Source of the DNA: Shewanella acanthi
GTDB lineage: Bacteria > Pseudomonadota > Gammaproteobacteria > Enterobacterales > Shewanellaceae
Length of the DNA: 64,000 nucleotides
Assembly (NCBI RefSeq): GCF_019457475.1
Contig: NZ_CP080413.1
Location: forward strand, 620,001 to 684,000
Direction: 5' to 3'
Numbering within the stretch: the stretch's first letter is position 1; every line of letters starts with the position of its first letter. Position numbers and translations under genes: made by a program. This document shows positions 36,112 to 43,404 of this stretch, one piece after another. Under the pieces are notes generated by a model. It searched no databases. It was given only the letters and a program-made list of their open reading frames with translations, and was not told where the DNA came from.

Positions 36112-36854
36112 GTATGGAATTAATGGTTAAGGCCATGAAGGCCAAGGTGGGTAATCCGCTACGCAAGCTGGTGTTGATTAAGCTGGCTGATAATGCGAAT
36201 GACTCGGGCGAGTGCTGGCCGAGTTATCAGTATATTGCAGATCAGTGTGAAATCGGCAAAAGCACGGTTAGAAAACACATTACCGATTTGGCTAAAGCCG
36301 GGTTTCTTTCGATTGAATCGCGTAAGGGACCAAAGGGTAATCTAACCAATGTTTATACCCTTACCCTGTGCCACCAGATAGCACACCCTGTATCACCAGA
36401 TAGCATAGGTATGCCACCAGATAGCACACCCCCTATGCCACCAGATAGCACCGGAATCAGTCACTCTTTAGAAACAGTCAATGAACCTTTAAAAGATTTA
36501 CCCGCAAAAGCGGGTCAGGCAACGCCATCACCATCGCCAACGTCTTTATCGAAAACAATCGAGTTGGATTATTCCTCTTGGCCTGCCATGCCTAGCCAAC
36601 CCATTTTTAAAGACTGGCTTGAGGTGCGCAAAAGCAAACGCGCCAAACTCACTCAAAGCGCGATTAACCGCTTAGCGCCGCAGCTGCACCAAGCCGTTGC
36701 CGCTGGGTTGAGTGTTGATGAGGTGTTCGAGCTGTGCGCCGCGAAATGCTGGATTGGGTTTGAGTTCATCTGGTTGGTGAATGCGGGTTTAGTGAAAAAA
36801 GCGCCAGCTGATTGGTCGAGTGCGGTGTTTAACGAGGGAGACCCATTGCTATGA
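36108..36854 (+). CDS. O-like phage replication initiator (winged helix)
   Basis: This 248-aa protein has an N-terminal winged-helix DNA-binding domain (KLVLIKLADNANDSGECWPS, YIADQCEIGKSTVRKHITDL, GFLSIESR), a Pro/Ser/Asp-rich linker made of PDS repeats, and a C-terminal helical domain. The linker DNA contains four iterons (see separate entry), the lambda O arrangement where the origin lies inside the gene. The ATG at 36108 overlaps the upstream mini-ORF stop; a GTG at 36099 is less likely. The next gene is P-like. Confidence 0.85.
   Translation: MSMELMVKAMKAKVGNPLRKLVLIKLADNANDSGECWPSYQYIADQCEIGKSTVRKHITDLAKAGFLSIESRKGPKGNLTNVYTLTLCHQIAHPVSPDSIGMPPDSTPPMPPDSTGISHSLETVNEPLKDLPAKAGQATPSPSPTSLSKTIELDYSSWPAMPSQPIFKDWLEVRKSKRAKLTQSAINRLAPQLHQAVAAGLSVDEVFELCAAKCWIGFEFIWLVNAGLVKKAPADWSSAVFNEGDPLL
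36372..36450 (+). repeat. Four iterons inside the initiator gene, probable phage origin
   Basis: The 12-mer CACCAGATAGCA occurs exactly at 36372-36383, 36394-36405, 36415-36426 and 36439-36450. The centre-to-centre spacings of 22, 21 and 24 bp put the copies on nearly the same DNA face. Lambda's origin has four iterons in the O gene, so this is the likely initiator binding array. A moderately A/T-rich stretch follows at about 36466-36510. Confidence 0.85.
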
Positions 36855-37537
36855 AATCGATGAAACAGTTGTTGCAAAAGCCGTTAGTTGGCGTAGTTGG
36901 GCAAGGGCAAAGTCCATTGAAACCCATGCCTTCGGCGATGGATATGGCGATTGTTGATAGCGTGTTTAGCAAGCTTAGAGTGTTGTTTCCGGTGGGGGCG
37001 CCACAGCTCGAAGATGAGCCAATGCATAAGGCCGAATGGCTTAAGACCTTGGCGGCGCAAGGCGTACGCAGCCGTGAGCAGGTGCAGAGCGGCCTTAATC
37101 GCGCTCGCCGTGAGCAGGGTGATCGCCAGTTTTGGCCGACCCCGCGCCAGTTTGCCACTTGGTGCCAACCTACGGCCTGTGATTTGGGTTTACCTGCTGT
37201 TGATGCGGCCTTTGCTGAGGCTAAACGCCATTACCACCACCCTGATAAGCATATTTGGAGCCACGATCTGGTGCGCCTTGCGGTGCGTGAGACGGGCAGC
37301 TGGTTGTTTGCCACCGGTATGGAAGTGGATGTGCGCGCGACCTTCGAGCGCAATTATGCGGTTCTGTGTCGCCGTTATGCTGCGGGTGAATCCTTCGAGA
37401 GTGCGTTACCTAAGGCGCTGCCTGAGGTGGTGAGTGTTCCTGTGGAAGCGGCTAAGGCGAAGTCGATTATTTCAACACTGCGCAAGGACTTAGGTTTAAA
37501 CAGCTCGGCGCTTAAGGGGGCTAACGATGAGCACTAA
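36851..37537 (+). CDS. Lambda P-like replication protein (DnaB loader)
   Basis: This 228-aa protein matches the P family in its core: MDMAIVDSVFSKLRVLFPVG, HKAEWLKTLAAQGVRSREQV, REQGDRQFWPTPRQFATWCQ. Lambda P recruits host DnaB to the O-bound origin; the host dnaB in this window is at 17111. Its start overlaps the initiator gene stop by 4 nt. Confidence 0.85.
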   Translation: MKSMKQLLQKPLVGVVGQGQSPLKPMPSAMDMAIVDSVFSKLRVLFPVGAPQLEDEPMHKAEWLKTLAAQGVRSREQVQSGLNRARREQGDRQFWPTPRQFATWCQPTACDLGLPAVDAAFAEAKRHYHHPDKHIWSHDLVRLAVRETGSWLFATGMEVDVRATFERNYAVLCRRYAAGESFESALPKALPEVVSVPVEAAKAKSIISTLRKDLGLNSSALKGANDEH

Positions 37538-37790
37538 TTCGATTCAACCATCGGGTTCAATTCAACCCTCGGCCAAACCACTGACCCAGCGCGAACGCTT
37601 GGCGGCGATTATCACCGGCAGCCGTTATTGGACGTTATTTGAGATCCAGCAGGAGTGTTTGCGCCGTTTTGGTAAGACGGATAGCGAAACGGCGTTAAGT
37701 GCGCGGTTTCGGGATATGCCACTGAATAAGCGGGTTAAGCGGCTGCGTGAAGGTAGTAAACACACTTTTGAATATCGGTTGGAGGCGTAG
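37527..37790 (+). CDS. Small winged-helix-like phage protein (87 aa)
   Basis: The protein has a Ser/Pro-rich N-terminus and a compact domain RERLAAIITGSRYWTLFEIQ ... TALSARFRDMPLNKRVKRLR, resembling a small winged helix. Its start overlaps the P-like gene by 11 nt. Such genes often sit after P in lambdoid phages; the function is unknown. Confidence 0.65.
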   Translation: MSTNSIQPSGSIQPSAKPLTQRERLAAIITGSRYWTLFEIQQECLRRFGKTDSETALSARFRDMPLNKRVKRLREGSKHTFEYRLEA

Positions 37791-37795
37791 CCATT

Positions 37796-39064
37796 ATGAC
37801 AAATCCAGTGAGGGCTAGCGGTGTTGAGGTGGGAAAACTCAATGATGCGGCGCTGCGCCGTTGGCTACGGGGTGGGGTGACGCGGGATTTTCGGGATCCG
37901 CAGTTTCCGCAAATTCGCTTAAGGGCGACCAGTGACCGGGCTAAAGCCTCGGTGTTTTTGGTGCTGAACGAGGGCGGCAAGACGGTTTGGGATAAGCAGG
38001 GGATGTGGCCTGCGATGTGTATTAAGACCTTTTTGGCCGAGTTGCCGGTGATGCTGGCTAAACGCAGTGCGGGGGCTGAGGTGCTGCGCGGTGAGTTTGC
38101 GACCGTGGGGGAGTTGCTGGAGTGGTTTGCGGGCCATGTGGAGGGTAACCGCACCTTGAGTAAACCGTGGCGGGCTAACTGCAAATCGATTGTGAGTAAG
38201 CATTTGCTGGGGATGTTTCGCGATTTGCCGCTGACAAGCTTGAGCTTTTTGCAGGTGGATTATCGCTTGGCTAAGGCGATGGCCAATGAGGGGTATTCGA
38301 CTAACTACATCAAACAGGTGGTGAAGGTGCTTAAGCGCGCGGTGAGTGCGGCGGCTGATCTGCGCTTGCTGGAGAGCAATGTGCTGGCGGGGTATCGGGT
38401 GGAGCTGAGTTTGAAGATGGCGCCAGCTGTGGGGACAAAGCTCACTGATGCGGATTTGGGGCCATTGTTCTCGGCGCTTAAGGAGGCGGCGCGACCTGTG
38501 GCGATGCTGTTTATGTTGATGCTGATGTTTGGTACCCGCATTAACGAGACTCGCCTTGCAAGGTGGGAACACTTTGCCGGTGATTGGTGGATTATTCCGG
38601 CCACCAATGCCAAGAGCCGCCAAGAGCATCGATTGCCATTAACCCCAACGGCTAAGGCGTTGCTGGCTGATTATTTGCAGTGGCAGGTGAAGTTTGTGGG
38701 TAAGCGGGCGGTGTTGTTCCCTGGTGAAAGTGGTGCTGTGAGTATTCGCACGGCACAGTGGTGGAGTGAGTCGATTCGGTTTAAGGCCTTTACCTCGCAT
38801 TCGCTTCGAAAGCTGTGCCGAACCATCATCGCCGATATGGGGGTCGATACCATGGTGGGTGAGCGGTTGCTTAACCATGCCCTGCCTGTGCTTTTGCGTA
38901 CCTATGTTCACTCGACATTGGATAAGGGCATGCTGAGTGCGCTCGATGCTTATCATGCCCATTTGATTAAACGTGGTTTTAGTGAGGTCGCGCCCGAGAT
39001 AATCCCTAGATCGTTTGGGGATCATCAGAGTAATCAAACACCGAAGGCCAGTGGCTGGCTTTAA
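37796..39064 (+). CDS. int: Tyrosine-recombinase integrase
   Basis: This 422-aa phage integrase has an N-terminal arm-type domain, a core-binding SAM-like domain (about residues 100-195) and a catalytic domain. Catalytic residues seen: Arg in LMFGTRINETRLARW, Lys in TNAKSRQEHRLPLT, HxxR in SHSLRKLCRT, His in LLNHALP and Tyr in LRTYVHSTLD. The position is unusual: it lies between replication genes and Q, about 13 kb from the nearer prophage end, whereas lambda int is beside attP. RBS GGAGG just upstream. No attachment site was seen nearby. Confidence 0.9.
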   Translation: MTNPVRASGVEVGKLNDAALRRWLRGGVTRDFRDPQFPQIRLRATSDRAKASVFLVLNEGGKTVWDKQGMWPAMCIKTFLAELPVMLAKRSAGAEVLRGEFATVGELLEWFAGHVEGNRTLSKPWRANCKSIVSKHLLGMFRDLPLTSLSFLQVDYRLAKAMANEGYSTNYIKQVVKVLKRAVSAAADLRLLESNVLAGYRVELSLKMAPAVGTKLTDADLGPLFSALKEAARPVAMLFMLMLMFGTRINETRLARWEHFAGDWWIIPATNAKSRQEHRLPLTPTAKALLADYLQWQVKFVGKRAVLFPGESGAVSIRTAQWWSESIRFKAFTSHSLRKLCRTIIADMGVDTMVGERLLNHALPVLLRTYVHSTLDKGMLSALDAYHAHLIKRGFSEVAPEIIPRSFGDHQSNQTPKASGWL

Positions 39065-39119
39065 GGATCGTTGCATCAACCCTAGAGGAGTATGCAATGG
39101 CAGCAAATGGAGTGAATTT

Positions 39120-39338
39120 ATGAGCAATCGCGCAGCGATAATTCTTAAAACCGGCAGGGCGATTCGGGGGCTAAGTCAGGATGAAGTGGCCGAGATTTAC
39201 GGGGTGCATCGCAGGACGTATCAACGCTGGGAGCAGGGCAAGTGTAACGTACCGAGTGATCACTTGTTTGCCATCTTAGAGCAGGTGTTCAAGTTAACCA
39301 TCGACCAGATCAGGGAGGCCGCTAATGCAGCCATCTAA
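39120..39338 (+). CDS. XRE-family HTH regulator (72 aa)
   Basis: ATG at 39120 follows TGGAG by about 8 nt. The protein has an XRE-type HTH, IRGLSQDEVAEIYGVHRRTY followed by QRWEQGKCNVPSDH. It overlaps the Q-like gene by 14 nt, so it is probably a co-regulator of late expression. It could be the factor that recognises the dispersed palindrome; this is untested. Confidence 0.8.
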   Translation: MSNRAAIILKTGRAIRGLSQDEVAEIYGVHRRTYQRWEQGKCNVPSDHLFAILEQVFKLTIDQIREAANAAI

Positions 39339-39708
39339 TGAGCAGTTGCGGGAGTGGGCCAAGTGCAGGGATTTGCGCGAGGAGTTAATCAACATGAAAG
39401 CGCTGCGCCTCGCGCTGCATGCCTGGGGGCGTTATTGGGCGCATCAGGAAATGGGTAAGGGCCATGCTAACCGCAGCGCCTGCGATAAGTTTGGCGAGCC
39501 TATCGCCTATGGTAGCGGGGTGGTGCATGAGCTTACTGTGCCTAAGCATGTGGCGGTTATCGATAAGCTGGTCGAGAAGCTAACCCCCAACTGCCGCCGT
39601 GCTATCCGCGCCCATTACGTGTGTAAGGGCAATTGGGCACTGCTCGGGTTCGACTCGAAGAAGTCTTATATCTACTGGCTCAGACGAGCCGAAATAGCGT
39701 TGGCATAA
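39325..39708 (+). CDS. Q-like late antiterminator
   Basis: This 127-aa protein matches the Q/ArpU-like group in its C-terminal sigma-region-4-like part: VVHELTVPKHVAVIDKLVEK, LTPNCRRAIRAHYVCKGNWA and FDSKKSYIYWLRRAEIAL. Its place, between the early genes and the cos/late promoter region, is that of lambda Q. A candidate late promoter and leader terminator follow at 40606-40764, and further terminator-like hairpins occur inside the late region, so antitermination would be needed. Confidence 0.75.
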   Translation: MQPSNEQLREWAKCRDLREELINMKALRLALHAWGRYWAHQEMGKGHANRSACDKFGEPIAYGSGVVHELTVPKHVAVIDKLVEKLTPNCRRAIRAHYVCKGNWALLGFDSKKSYIYWLRRAEIALA

Positions 39709-39719
39709 GGGGATAGGTG

Positions 39720-39884
39720 ATGGATGCGCGTTACTGTGAGCACTGCCAGAAGGCGACTAAGCACATTGAGCTTGAGCAGTTATCGTTCCTTGAGCAGTGC
39801 GCTATTGCGGTGATCTCTAAGTTCAGTTGTGACCTTAGAGAGCATCGTTATGAGTGCGTTGAGTGTGGTAATCAGAGGGGGTGA
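39720..39884 (+). CDS. Small two-CxxC zinc-ribbon protein (54 aa)
   Basis: The ATG at 39720 has GGGGATAGG upstream. The product starts MDARYCEHCQKATKHIELEQ and ends YECVECGNQRG: two CxxC knuckles about 40 residues apart give a clear zinc ribbon. Its stop overlaps the following gene. It is probably a small nucleic-acid-binding or regulatory protein. Confidence 0.65.
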   Translation: MDARYCEHCQKATKHIELEQLSFLEQCAIAVISKFSCDLREHRYECVECGNQRG

Positions 39885-40144
39885 GTATGTGGTTTATTAA
39901 CTGGATTTGCTATTTCAAGTATTTAATTATCTGCAAGCGCCGAGGCTTTTGCCAAAGGAGGCTTTTACACTCGCCATACTCATACTGTCATGACTGCGGC
40001 AATGTGTATAAGAACGGTGAGCTAATGGGTGATGATGGATTAACTGATAACGAGCGTGGCATGCGAGCGAGGCATGGCTTTAAGCCAGTGCCATCAGGTG
40101 AGTTGCCGCCACCGCCAGCAGCTCCACCAAAGACGCGAAGTTGA
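39881..40144 (+). CDS. Small hypothetical protein with Pro-rich tail (87 aa)
   Basis: The GTG at 39881 overlaps the preceding stop; the ATG at 39887 is an alternative. The N-terminus is hydrophobic (WFINWICYFKYLIICKRRGF), a Cys pair is seen in YCHDCGN, and the end is proline-rich (GELPPPPAAPPKTRS). It is the last gene before cos. Function unknown. Confidence 0.5.
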   Translation: MSMWFINWICYFKYLIICKRRGFCQRRLLHSPYSYCHDCGNVYKNGELMGDDGLTDNERGMRARHGFKPVPSGELPPPPAAPPKTRS

Positions 40145-40177
40145 TAACGGTTATCAATTGCAGTCAGAAACGATCGC

Positions 40178-40244
40178 GGGTCCTTCCGGCCGCCTTCACT
40201 GCGGGGGCGGTGACTCGCGGGCGCTCGGTACATACGAAAATTTT
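40178..40244 (+). other. Lambda-type cos site (cosQ, cosN)
   Basis: GGGTCCTTCCGG (40178-40189) matches lambda cosQ (GGGTCCTTTCCGG with one T fewer). GGGCGGTGACTCGCGGG (40205-40221) matches lambda cosN (GGGCGGCGACCTCGCGGG, one substitution and one deletion). GAAAATTTT (40236-40244) recurs at the same relative place as in the lambda left end. By analogy the virion end would be a 5' overhang beginning GGGCGG. Lambda sequences are quoted from memory. Confidence 0.85.
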
Positions 40245-40493
40245 GGGGGGTTGGGTTGTTGTTTTATGTAATATCAATCTAAACCCGTTTATTTATCGCT
40301 GTTTAATAGTTATTAACTAAATGATTTAATTAGTATTTGTTATTTATTTGTGACTGTTTGTTTTTGCCCTCTGCCGCCTGCCTGAATATCCCAACTTTGC
40401 CAGATCGTTTTTTGATCGTTTGATCTTCGGTTTTGTCTCGTCGCTCGATGTGGGCTTTTCGCCTGGTGAACCTTTGCTGATTGCAGGGGGTAA

Positions 40494-40559
40494 ATCAGTT
40501 AACTGATAAGTATTAGATAAATAGGCGGGGCTGAAGCCAATCGAAATCAGTTAACTGAT
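40494..40559. repeat. Dispersed palindrome copies 2 and 3
   Basis: ATCAGTTAACTGAT occurs at 40494-40507 and 40546-40559, each followed by AAGTAT. The copies are 52 bp apart (about five helical turns) and lie upstream of the candidate late promoter, so a dimeric regulator could bind both. Confidence 0.8.
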
Positions 40560-40605
40560 AAGTATCAACAAATTGCGCTGTGATTAAGTTTTCACATATC
40601 ACAGC

Positions 40606-40764
40606 TTTACAAAGTTGTCAGCGTCATTTATGGCGCATTATGCGACATATCTGCCGCTTTCAGCGCCCTTAAAAAAGACTAGATTTATGTAAGCTTGCTA
40701 AAACTCTGTCGTAAGCGGCTCACACTCTCTCCCCGCAAAAGACTCCCCACGGAGTCTTTTTTAT
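40606..40764 (+). promoter_or_regulatory. Candidate late promoter PR' and leader terminator
   Basis: Two overlapping 17-bp-spaced promoter candidates are visible: TTTACA (40606) with TATGGC (40629), and TTGTCA (40615) with TTATGC (40638). About 90 nt later an intrinsic terminator (GACTCC loop GGAGTC then TTTTTT, 40737-40764) precedes the first late gene. This is the promoter, short leader, terminator order of lambda PR'-tR', the target of Q. The remainder of the 632-bp gap 40145-40776 holds the cos site and the palindromes; no gene is supported. Confidence 0.6.
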
Positions 40765-40776
40765 TTGGTGCGCTAA

Positions 40777-41148
40777 ATGGCTCGAAACATCCTTCGCAAA
40801 AAAGTGTATATCGCTGGTCCCATGTCGGGGTTGATTGACTTTAATCGCCGCGAGTTTCATTTGGCTGCAGAGGTGCAACGCGAGTTAGGTCATACCGTGT
40901 TAAATCCGGCGATTCTGCCCGATGGTTTAACCGAGCAAGAGTACATGAGTATTTGTTTGCCGATGCTGATGTGCTGTGACCGCATTTACCTGCTGGATAA
41001 CTGGGCGAGTTCAAAGGGCGCTAAGGCAGAGTTCGCTCTCGCTAACAAGCTAGGTCTCGACGTCTTATTTCAGGATGGGAATGATCATGAAGTAACGCTA
41101 ATTGGTTTGCGTGGTGATGATTGCTCGCAGGATCACCCCGCCGCCTGA
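40777..41148 (+). CDS. DUF4406 family protein
   Basis: This 123-aa protein has the pattern KVYIAGPMSGLIDFNRREFH ... AAEVQRELGHTVLNPAILPD ... CDRIYLLDNWASSKGAKAEF ... ANKLGLDVLF, as in DUF4406, a nucleoside-2-deoxyribosyltransferase-like fold frequent in phages. It is the first gene after the late-leader terminator. Its enzymatic activity has not been shown; nucleotide-ligand metabolism is likely from the fold. Confidence 0.8.
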   Translation: MARNILRKKVYIAGPMSGLIDFNRREFHLAAEVQRELGHTVLNPAILPDGLTEQEYMSICLPMLMCCDRIYLLDNWASSKGAKAEFALANKLGLDVLFQDGNDHEVTLIGLRGDDCSQDHPAA

Positions 41149-41432
41149 TCTCGCAGGTGTCATCATTTCGAGAGTTCGCAGCGCAACGCAGTCAGCGAAA
41201 GGTGGCCGAGCTTGAAAAAGTAACGGCATGACGTAGGTCGGGTTAGCGCCCCGTTAGTGCAGCAATAGCTTTCTATGAATCCCATTTTCTAGCGAACCCC
41301 AGCTGAACAAAAGCGGCTACCTCACTTTCAGTGGGTATTGTGGCCGTGGTGGGTCTGTGTCGCCGAGGTTTCGACCTACTTTCCTCGGACGTTGAAAAAC
41401 ACTAAAAACATCAGCAAACCCTAGGAGTCACA
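41149..41432 (+). other. Intergenic region before the lysis genes
   Basis: This stretch of 284 bp has no supported gene. It holds a hairpin (CCGAGG / CCTCGG, about 41365-41395) and a sequence with several GTG codons but no RBS. Its role is unknown. Confidence 0.4.
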
Positions 41433-41972
41433 GTGGCACTTTCCTCATCCACCCTCAAGCAGCGGTTAGTGGCGCTGGGGTTAAGTGTTGCCGTGTCACT
41501 GGCTGGCGCTGCGTTAATCGCCCCCGCTGAAGCGCCAAACGGTCAGCCTGTCCAGCAAACCTATCTGGATCCTGCTGGCATTATCACGGCCTGTTTTGGT
41601 CACACAGGCCCCGAGCTTGAGCGGTACCAATTTTTTAGCGAGCAGCAATGCATTGAGATGTTCGCTAAGGATTTGGGGGAAGCCGACAAGCAGCTGCGCC
41701 GCCTCACTTATCCGGTGCAACTCACCGAAGGGGAGCACGCCGCCTACCTGAGTCTGATTTACAACTTTGGCTCGGGTACGTTCCAAAAGTCCACCCTGCG
41801 CAAATTGCTGCTCAAGGGGGAGCGGGTCGCTGCATGCAAACAGCTCACTCAGGCCTGCGGTAAATATGGCTGCAATGGCTTTGTCTATGCTGGCGGTTAC
41901 AAGCTGCAAGGGCTAGTGAACCGCCGCGCGCAAGAACAGGCAATCTGCCTTAAGGATCTCTATGTGGAATAA
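41433..41972 (+). CDS. GH24 lysozyme-type endolysin with SAR signal-anchor
   Basis: This 179-aa protein starts at a GTG with AGGAG 5 nt upstream. Residues about 10-30 form a weakly hydrophobic, Ala/Gly-rich signal-anchor-release helix (LVALGLSVAVSLAGAALIAP). The muramidase core LDPAGIITACFGHTG carries Asp46 and Thr52 at D-x5-T spacing, with YLSLIYNFGSGTFQKSTLRK later. The catalytic Glu, normally 8 residues before the Asp, is not at that spacing (see findings). It would cleave the glycan strands once released into the periplasm. Confidence 0.9.
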   Translation: MALSSSTLKQRLVALGLSVAVSLAGAALIAPAEAPNGQPVQQTYLDPAGIITACFGHTGPELERYQFFSEQQCIEMFAKDLGEADKQLRRLTYPVQLTEGEHAAYLSLIYNFGSGTFQKSTLRKLLLKGERVAACKQLTQACGKYGCNGFVYAGGYKLQGLVNRRAQEQAICLKDLYVE

Positions 41973-42465
41973 AATCATTAACGCCACGGGTACGCTGCAT
42001 ATTTACATCATTGCCGCGCTTATCCTGGTGATTGCCCTAATGGGCATTAGCCTCACCGCCACCAAGACGGCGCTGGAATTAAAGGATTCGCAGCTCGAAA
42101 CCGCCACTGTGACTCAGCGGGGTCTGCAAGCTGACCTCACCAGTGTTACCAATGAACTGCTGGCGCAGGTCGAGGAACGCGAACGGCTTAAGCGCGACTT
42201 GGAATTAGAGCGCAGCCTAAATACCCAAGCCGCTATCACCAAGGCGAATATTGAACTCGAACTTGCTGATCAGCGCGCCCTCATCCAACAGCTAAGGACT
42301 TCCGGCAATGAGAATACGCGAAGTTGGGCTAATACTGCTGTGCCTGATGATGTTAGTCAGTTGCTCGAACACGCCACCTATTGTGCGCAGCGTGGTCACC
42401 GTCAAGAGGGAATATGTATTACCTCCCGACTCCCTGATAAGCCGGTGCCCCCAAGTCGAATGTGA
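41962..42465 (+). CDS. i-spanin (Rz)
   Basis: This 167-aa protein has an N-terminal transmembrane helix (YIIAALILVIALMGISLTAT) and a long periplasmic coiled coil (LELKDSQLETATVTQRGLQA, LLAQVEERERLKRDLELERS). It overlaps the endolysin gene end by 11 nt. It works with the embedded Rz1 lipoprotein to fuse inner and outer membranes in lysis. Confidence 0.88.
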   Translation: MWNKIINATGTLHIYIIAALILVIALMGISLTATKTALELKDSQLETATVTQRGLQADLTSVTNELLAQVEERERLKRDLELERSLNTQAAITKANIELELADQRALIQQLRTSGNENTRSWANTAVPDDVSQLLEHATYCAQRGHRQEGICITSRLPDKPVPPSRM

Positions 42466-42610
42466 CTTTTTACAAAAGCCTGTCGCCAACGCCGATTTGG
42501 CCGACTGCATCGCGCAGCTGCTGGCGGTAATAGCAAAATGTGATTCCGATTGGCAAACCCTCGAACAATGGCGAGACAAAAAAAAGCATGAGCAATCCTT
42601 ACATCAATGA
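42308..42610 (+). CDS. o-spanin (Rz1 lipoprotein), partly embedded in Rz
   Basis: This 100-aa protein in a different frame starts inside Rz. It has a signal ending in the lipobox LVSC (MRIREVGLILLCLMMLVSCS), giving a lipid-anchored outer-membrane subunit. The mature part has Pro-rich and Cys-containing segments (NTPPIVRSVV, SRCPQVECDF). The start overlap and lipobox are the Rz/Rz1 hallmark. Unlike lambda Rz1 it extends past the Rz stop and ends after the holin start. Confidence 0.9.
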   Translation: MRIREVGLILLCLMMLVSCSNTPPIVRSVVTVKREYVLPPDSLISRCPQVECDFLQKPVANADLADCIAQLLAVIAKCDSDWQTLEQWRDKKKHEQSLHQ

Positions 42611-42917
42611 CGTATCGACCCAGAAAGGACTCTCACTGACTGCCTATCTGTCGTCATTTATCAGCACATTAGGAGGTGCGCTCAGCATGAATGATGTGGC
42701 GATACTGATCGGTATTTTGCTGGCTGTCCTCACTTACATCGGCAACATGTTTTATCAGGAGCTGCGCCGCCGCCGCGAGCAGCGCCAAGAAGAAAAAGAC
42801 GAGCAGCGCGCGCAGGAGTTGCATTCCGCTGAAATGCAGCTGCTGGCTGCCCAGCTAGAAAAGGTACAGCATGGCACCAATCAAACCCCAAGAGGCCCCG
42901 CCTGTCCTGCTGAATAA
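42588..42917 (+). CDS. Holin, possible dual start
   Basis: This 109-aa protein has one strong transmembrane helix (NDVAILIGILLAVLTYIGNMFY) preceded by a weaker one (LTAYLSSFISTLGGALS), then a charged Arg/Glu/Gln-rich tail. The ATG at 42588 has a poor RBS; an internal ATG at 42687 has a strong AGGAGG 10 nt before it and would give a 76-aa form starting MNDVAILIG. Two starts of one holin frame often give holin and antiholin. It overlaps Nu1 by 47 nt. Confidence 0.7.
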   Translation: MSNPYINDVSTQKGLSLTAYLSSFISTLGGALSMNDVAILIGILLAVLTYIGNMFYQELRRRREQRQEEKDEQRAQELHSAEMQLLAAQLEKVQHGTNQTPRGPACPAE

Positions 42918-43404
42918 AACCGACCTGTGCAAGAGTCTGGGGATCAGCACACAGGCCTTCGATAAATGGGATGTGCCAGTACATAGCAAAAAAGGGCGTG
43001 AGTGTTTTTACACCGTGGCTGATGTGGTGGCTAACCGAGTCGGCAATGAGCGCAAAAAGCACCTTGGCAAACCCGATGAGGACGATAGCGATAAACCCGA
43101 TATCGACTTTGAGCGCTACCGGCTCACTAAAGCGCAGGCCGATGGCCAAGAGCTGAAAAACGAAAAAGACCGTAAAGAGGTTATCGAGGTCGCGTTTTGC
43201 ACCTTTGTGCTTAATCGCATTTCTGCCCAGGTGGCACCCGTTCTCGACCAAACCCATGTGCGCATCAAGCGCAAATTCCCTGATATTCCCGAGCGCTATC
43301 TCGATGCCTTCCGAGGGGAGCTGATTAAAAGCCAGAACACCGTGGCCGAACTGGCAAACGGCATTGAGGACCTACTAGATGAGTATATCGGCAGCGCAGA
43401 TTAA
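42871..43404 (+). CDS. Terminase small subunit (Nu1-like)
   Basis: At 177 aa, the N-terminal winged-helix DNA-binding region LLNKTDLCKSLGISTQAFDK followed by KWDVPVHSK is typical of Nu1. The rest is helical with LTKAQADGQELKNEKDRKEV. Nu1 binds cos and hands it to the large subunit. It overlaps the holin gene by 47 nt and TerL by 26 nt. In lambda the cos site abuts Nu1; here it lies about 2.6 kb upstream. Confidence 0.88.
   Translation: MAPIKPQEAPPVLLNKTDLCKSLGISTQAFDKWDVPVHSKKGRECFYTVADVVANRVGNERKKHLGKPDEDDSDKPDIDFERYRLTKAQADGQELKNEKDRKEVIEVAFCTFVLNRISAQVAPVLDQTHVRIKRKFPDIPERYLDAFRGELIKSQNTVAELANGIEDLLDEYIGSAD

Noticed and set aside
37919..38629. Long open frame on the minus strand inside the integrase gene
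   Set aside because: It mirrors the G/C-rich codons of the integrase, lacks an RBS, and reads as His/Gln/Arg low-complexity sequence.
40145..40776. CRISPR-like or iteron array from repeated ATCAGTTAACTGAT
   Set aside because: There are only two copies here, palindromic and without regular spacers, with others far away; an operator is more likely.
41149..41432. Small gene made of GTG-rich codons before the endolysin
   Set aside because: No RBS and no stable open frame beyond a few dozen codons.
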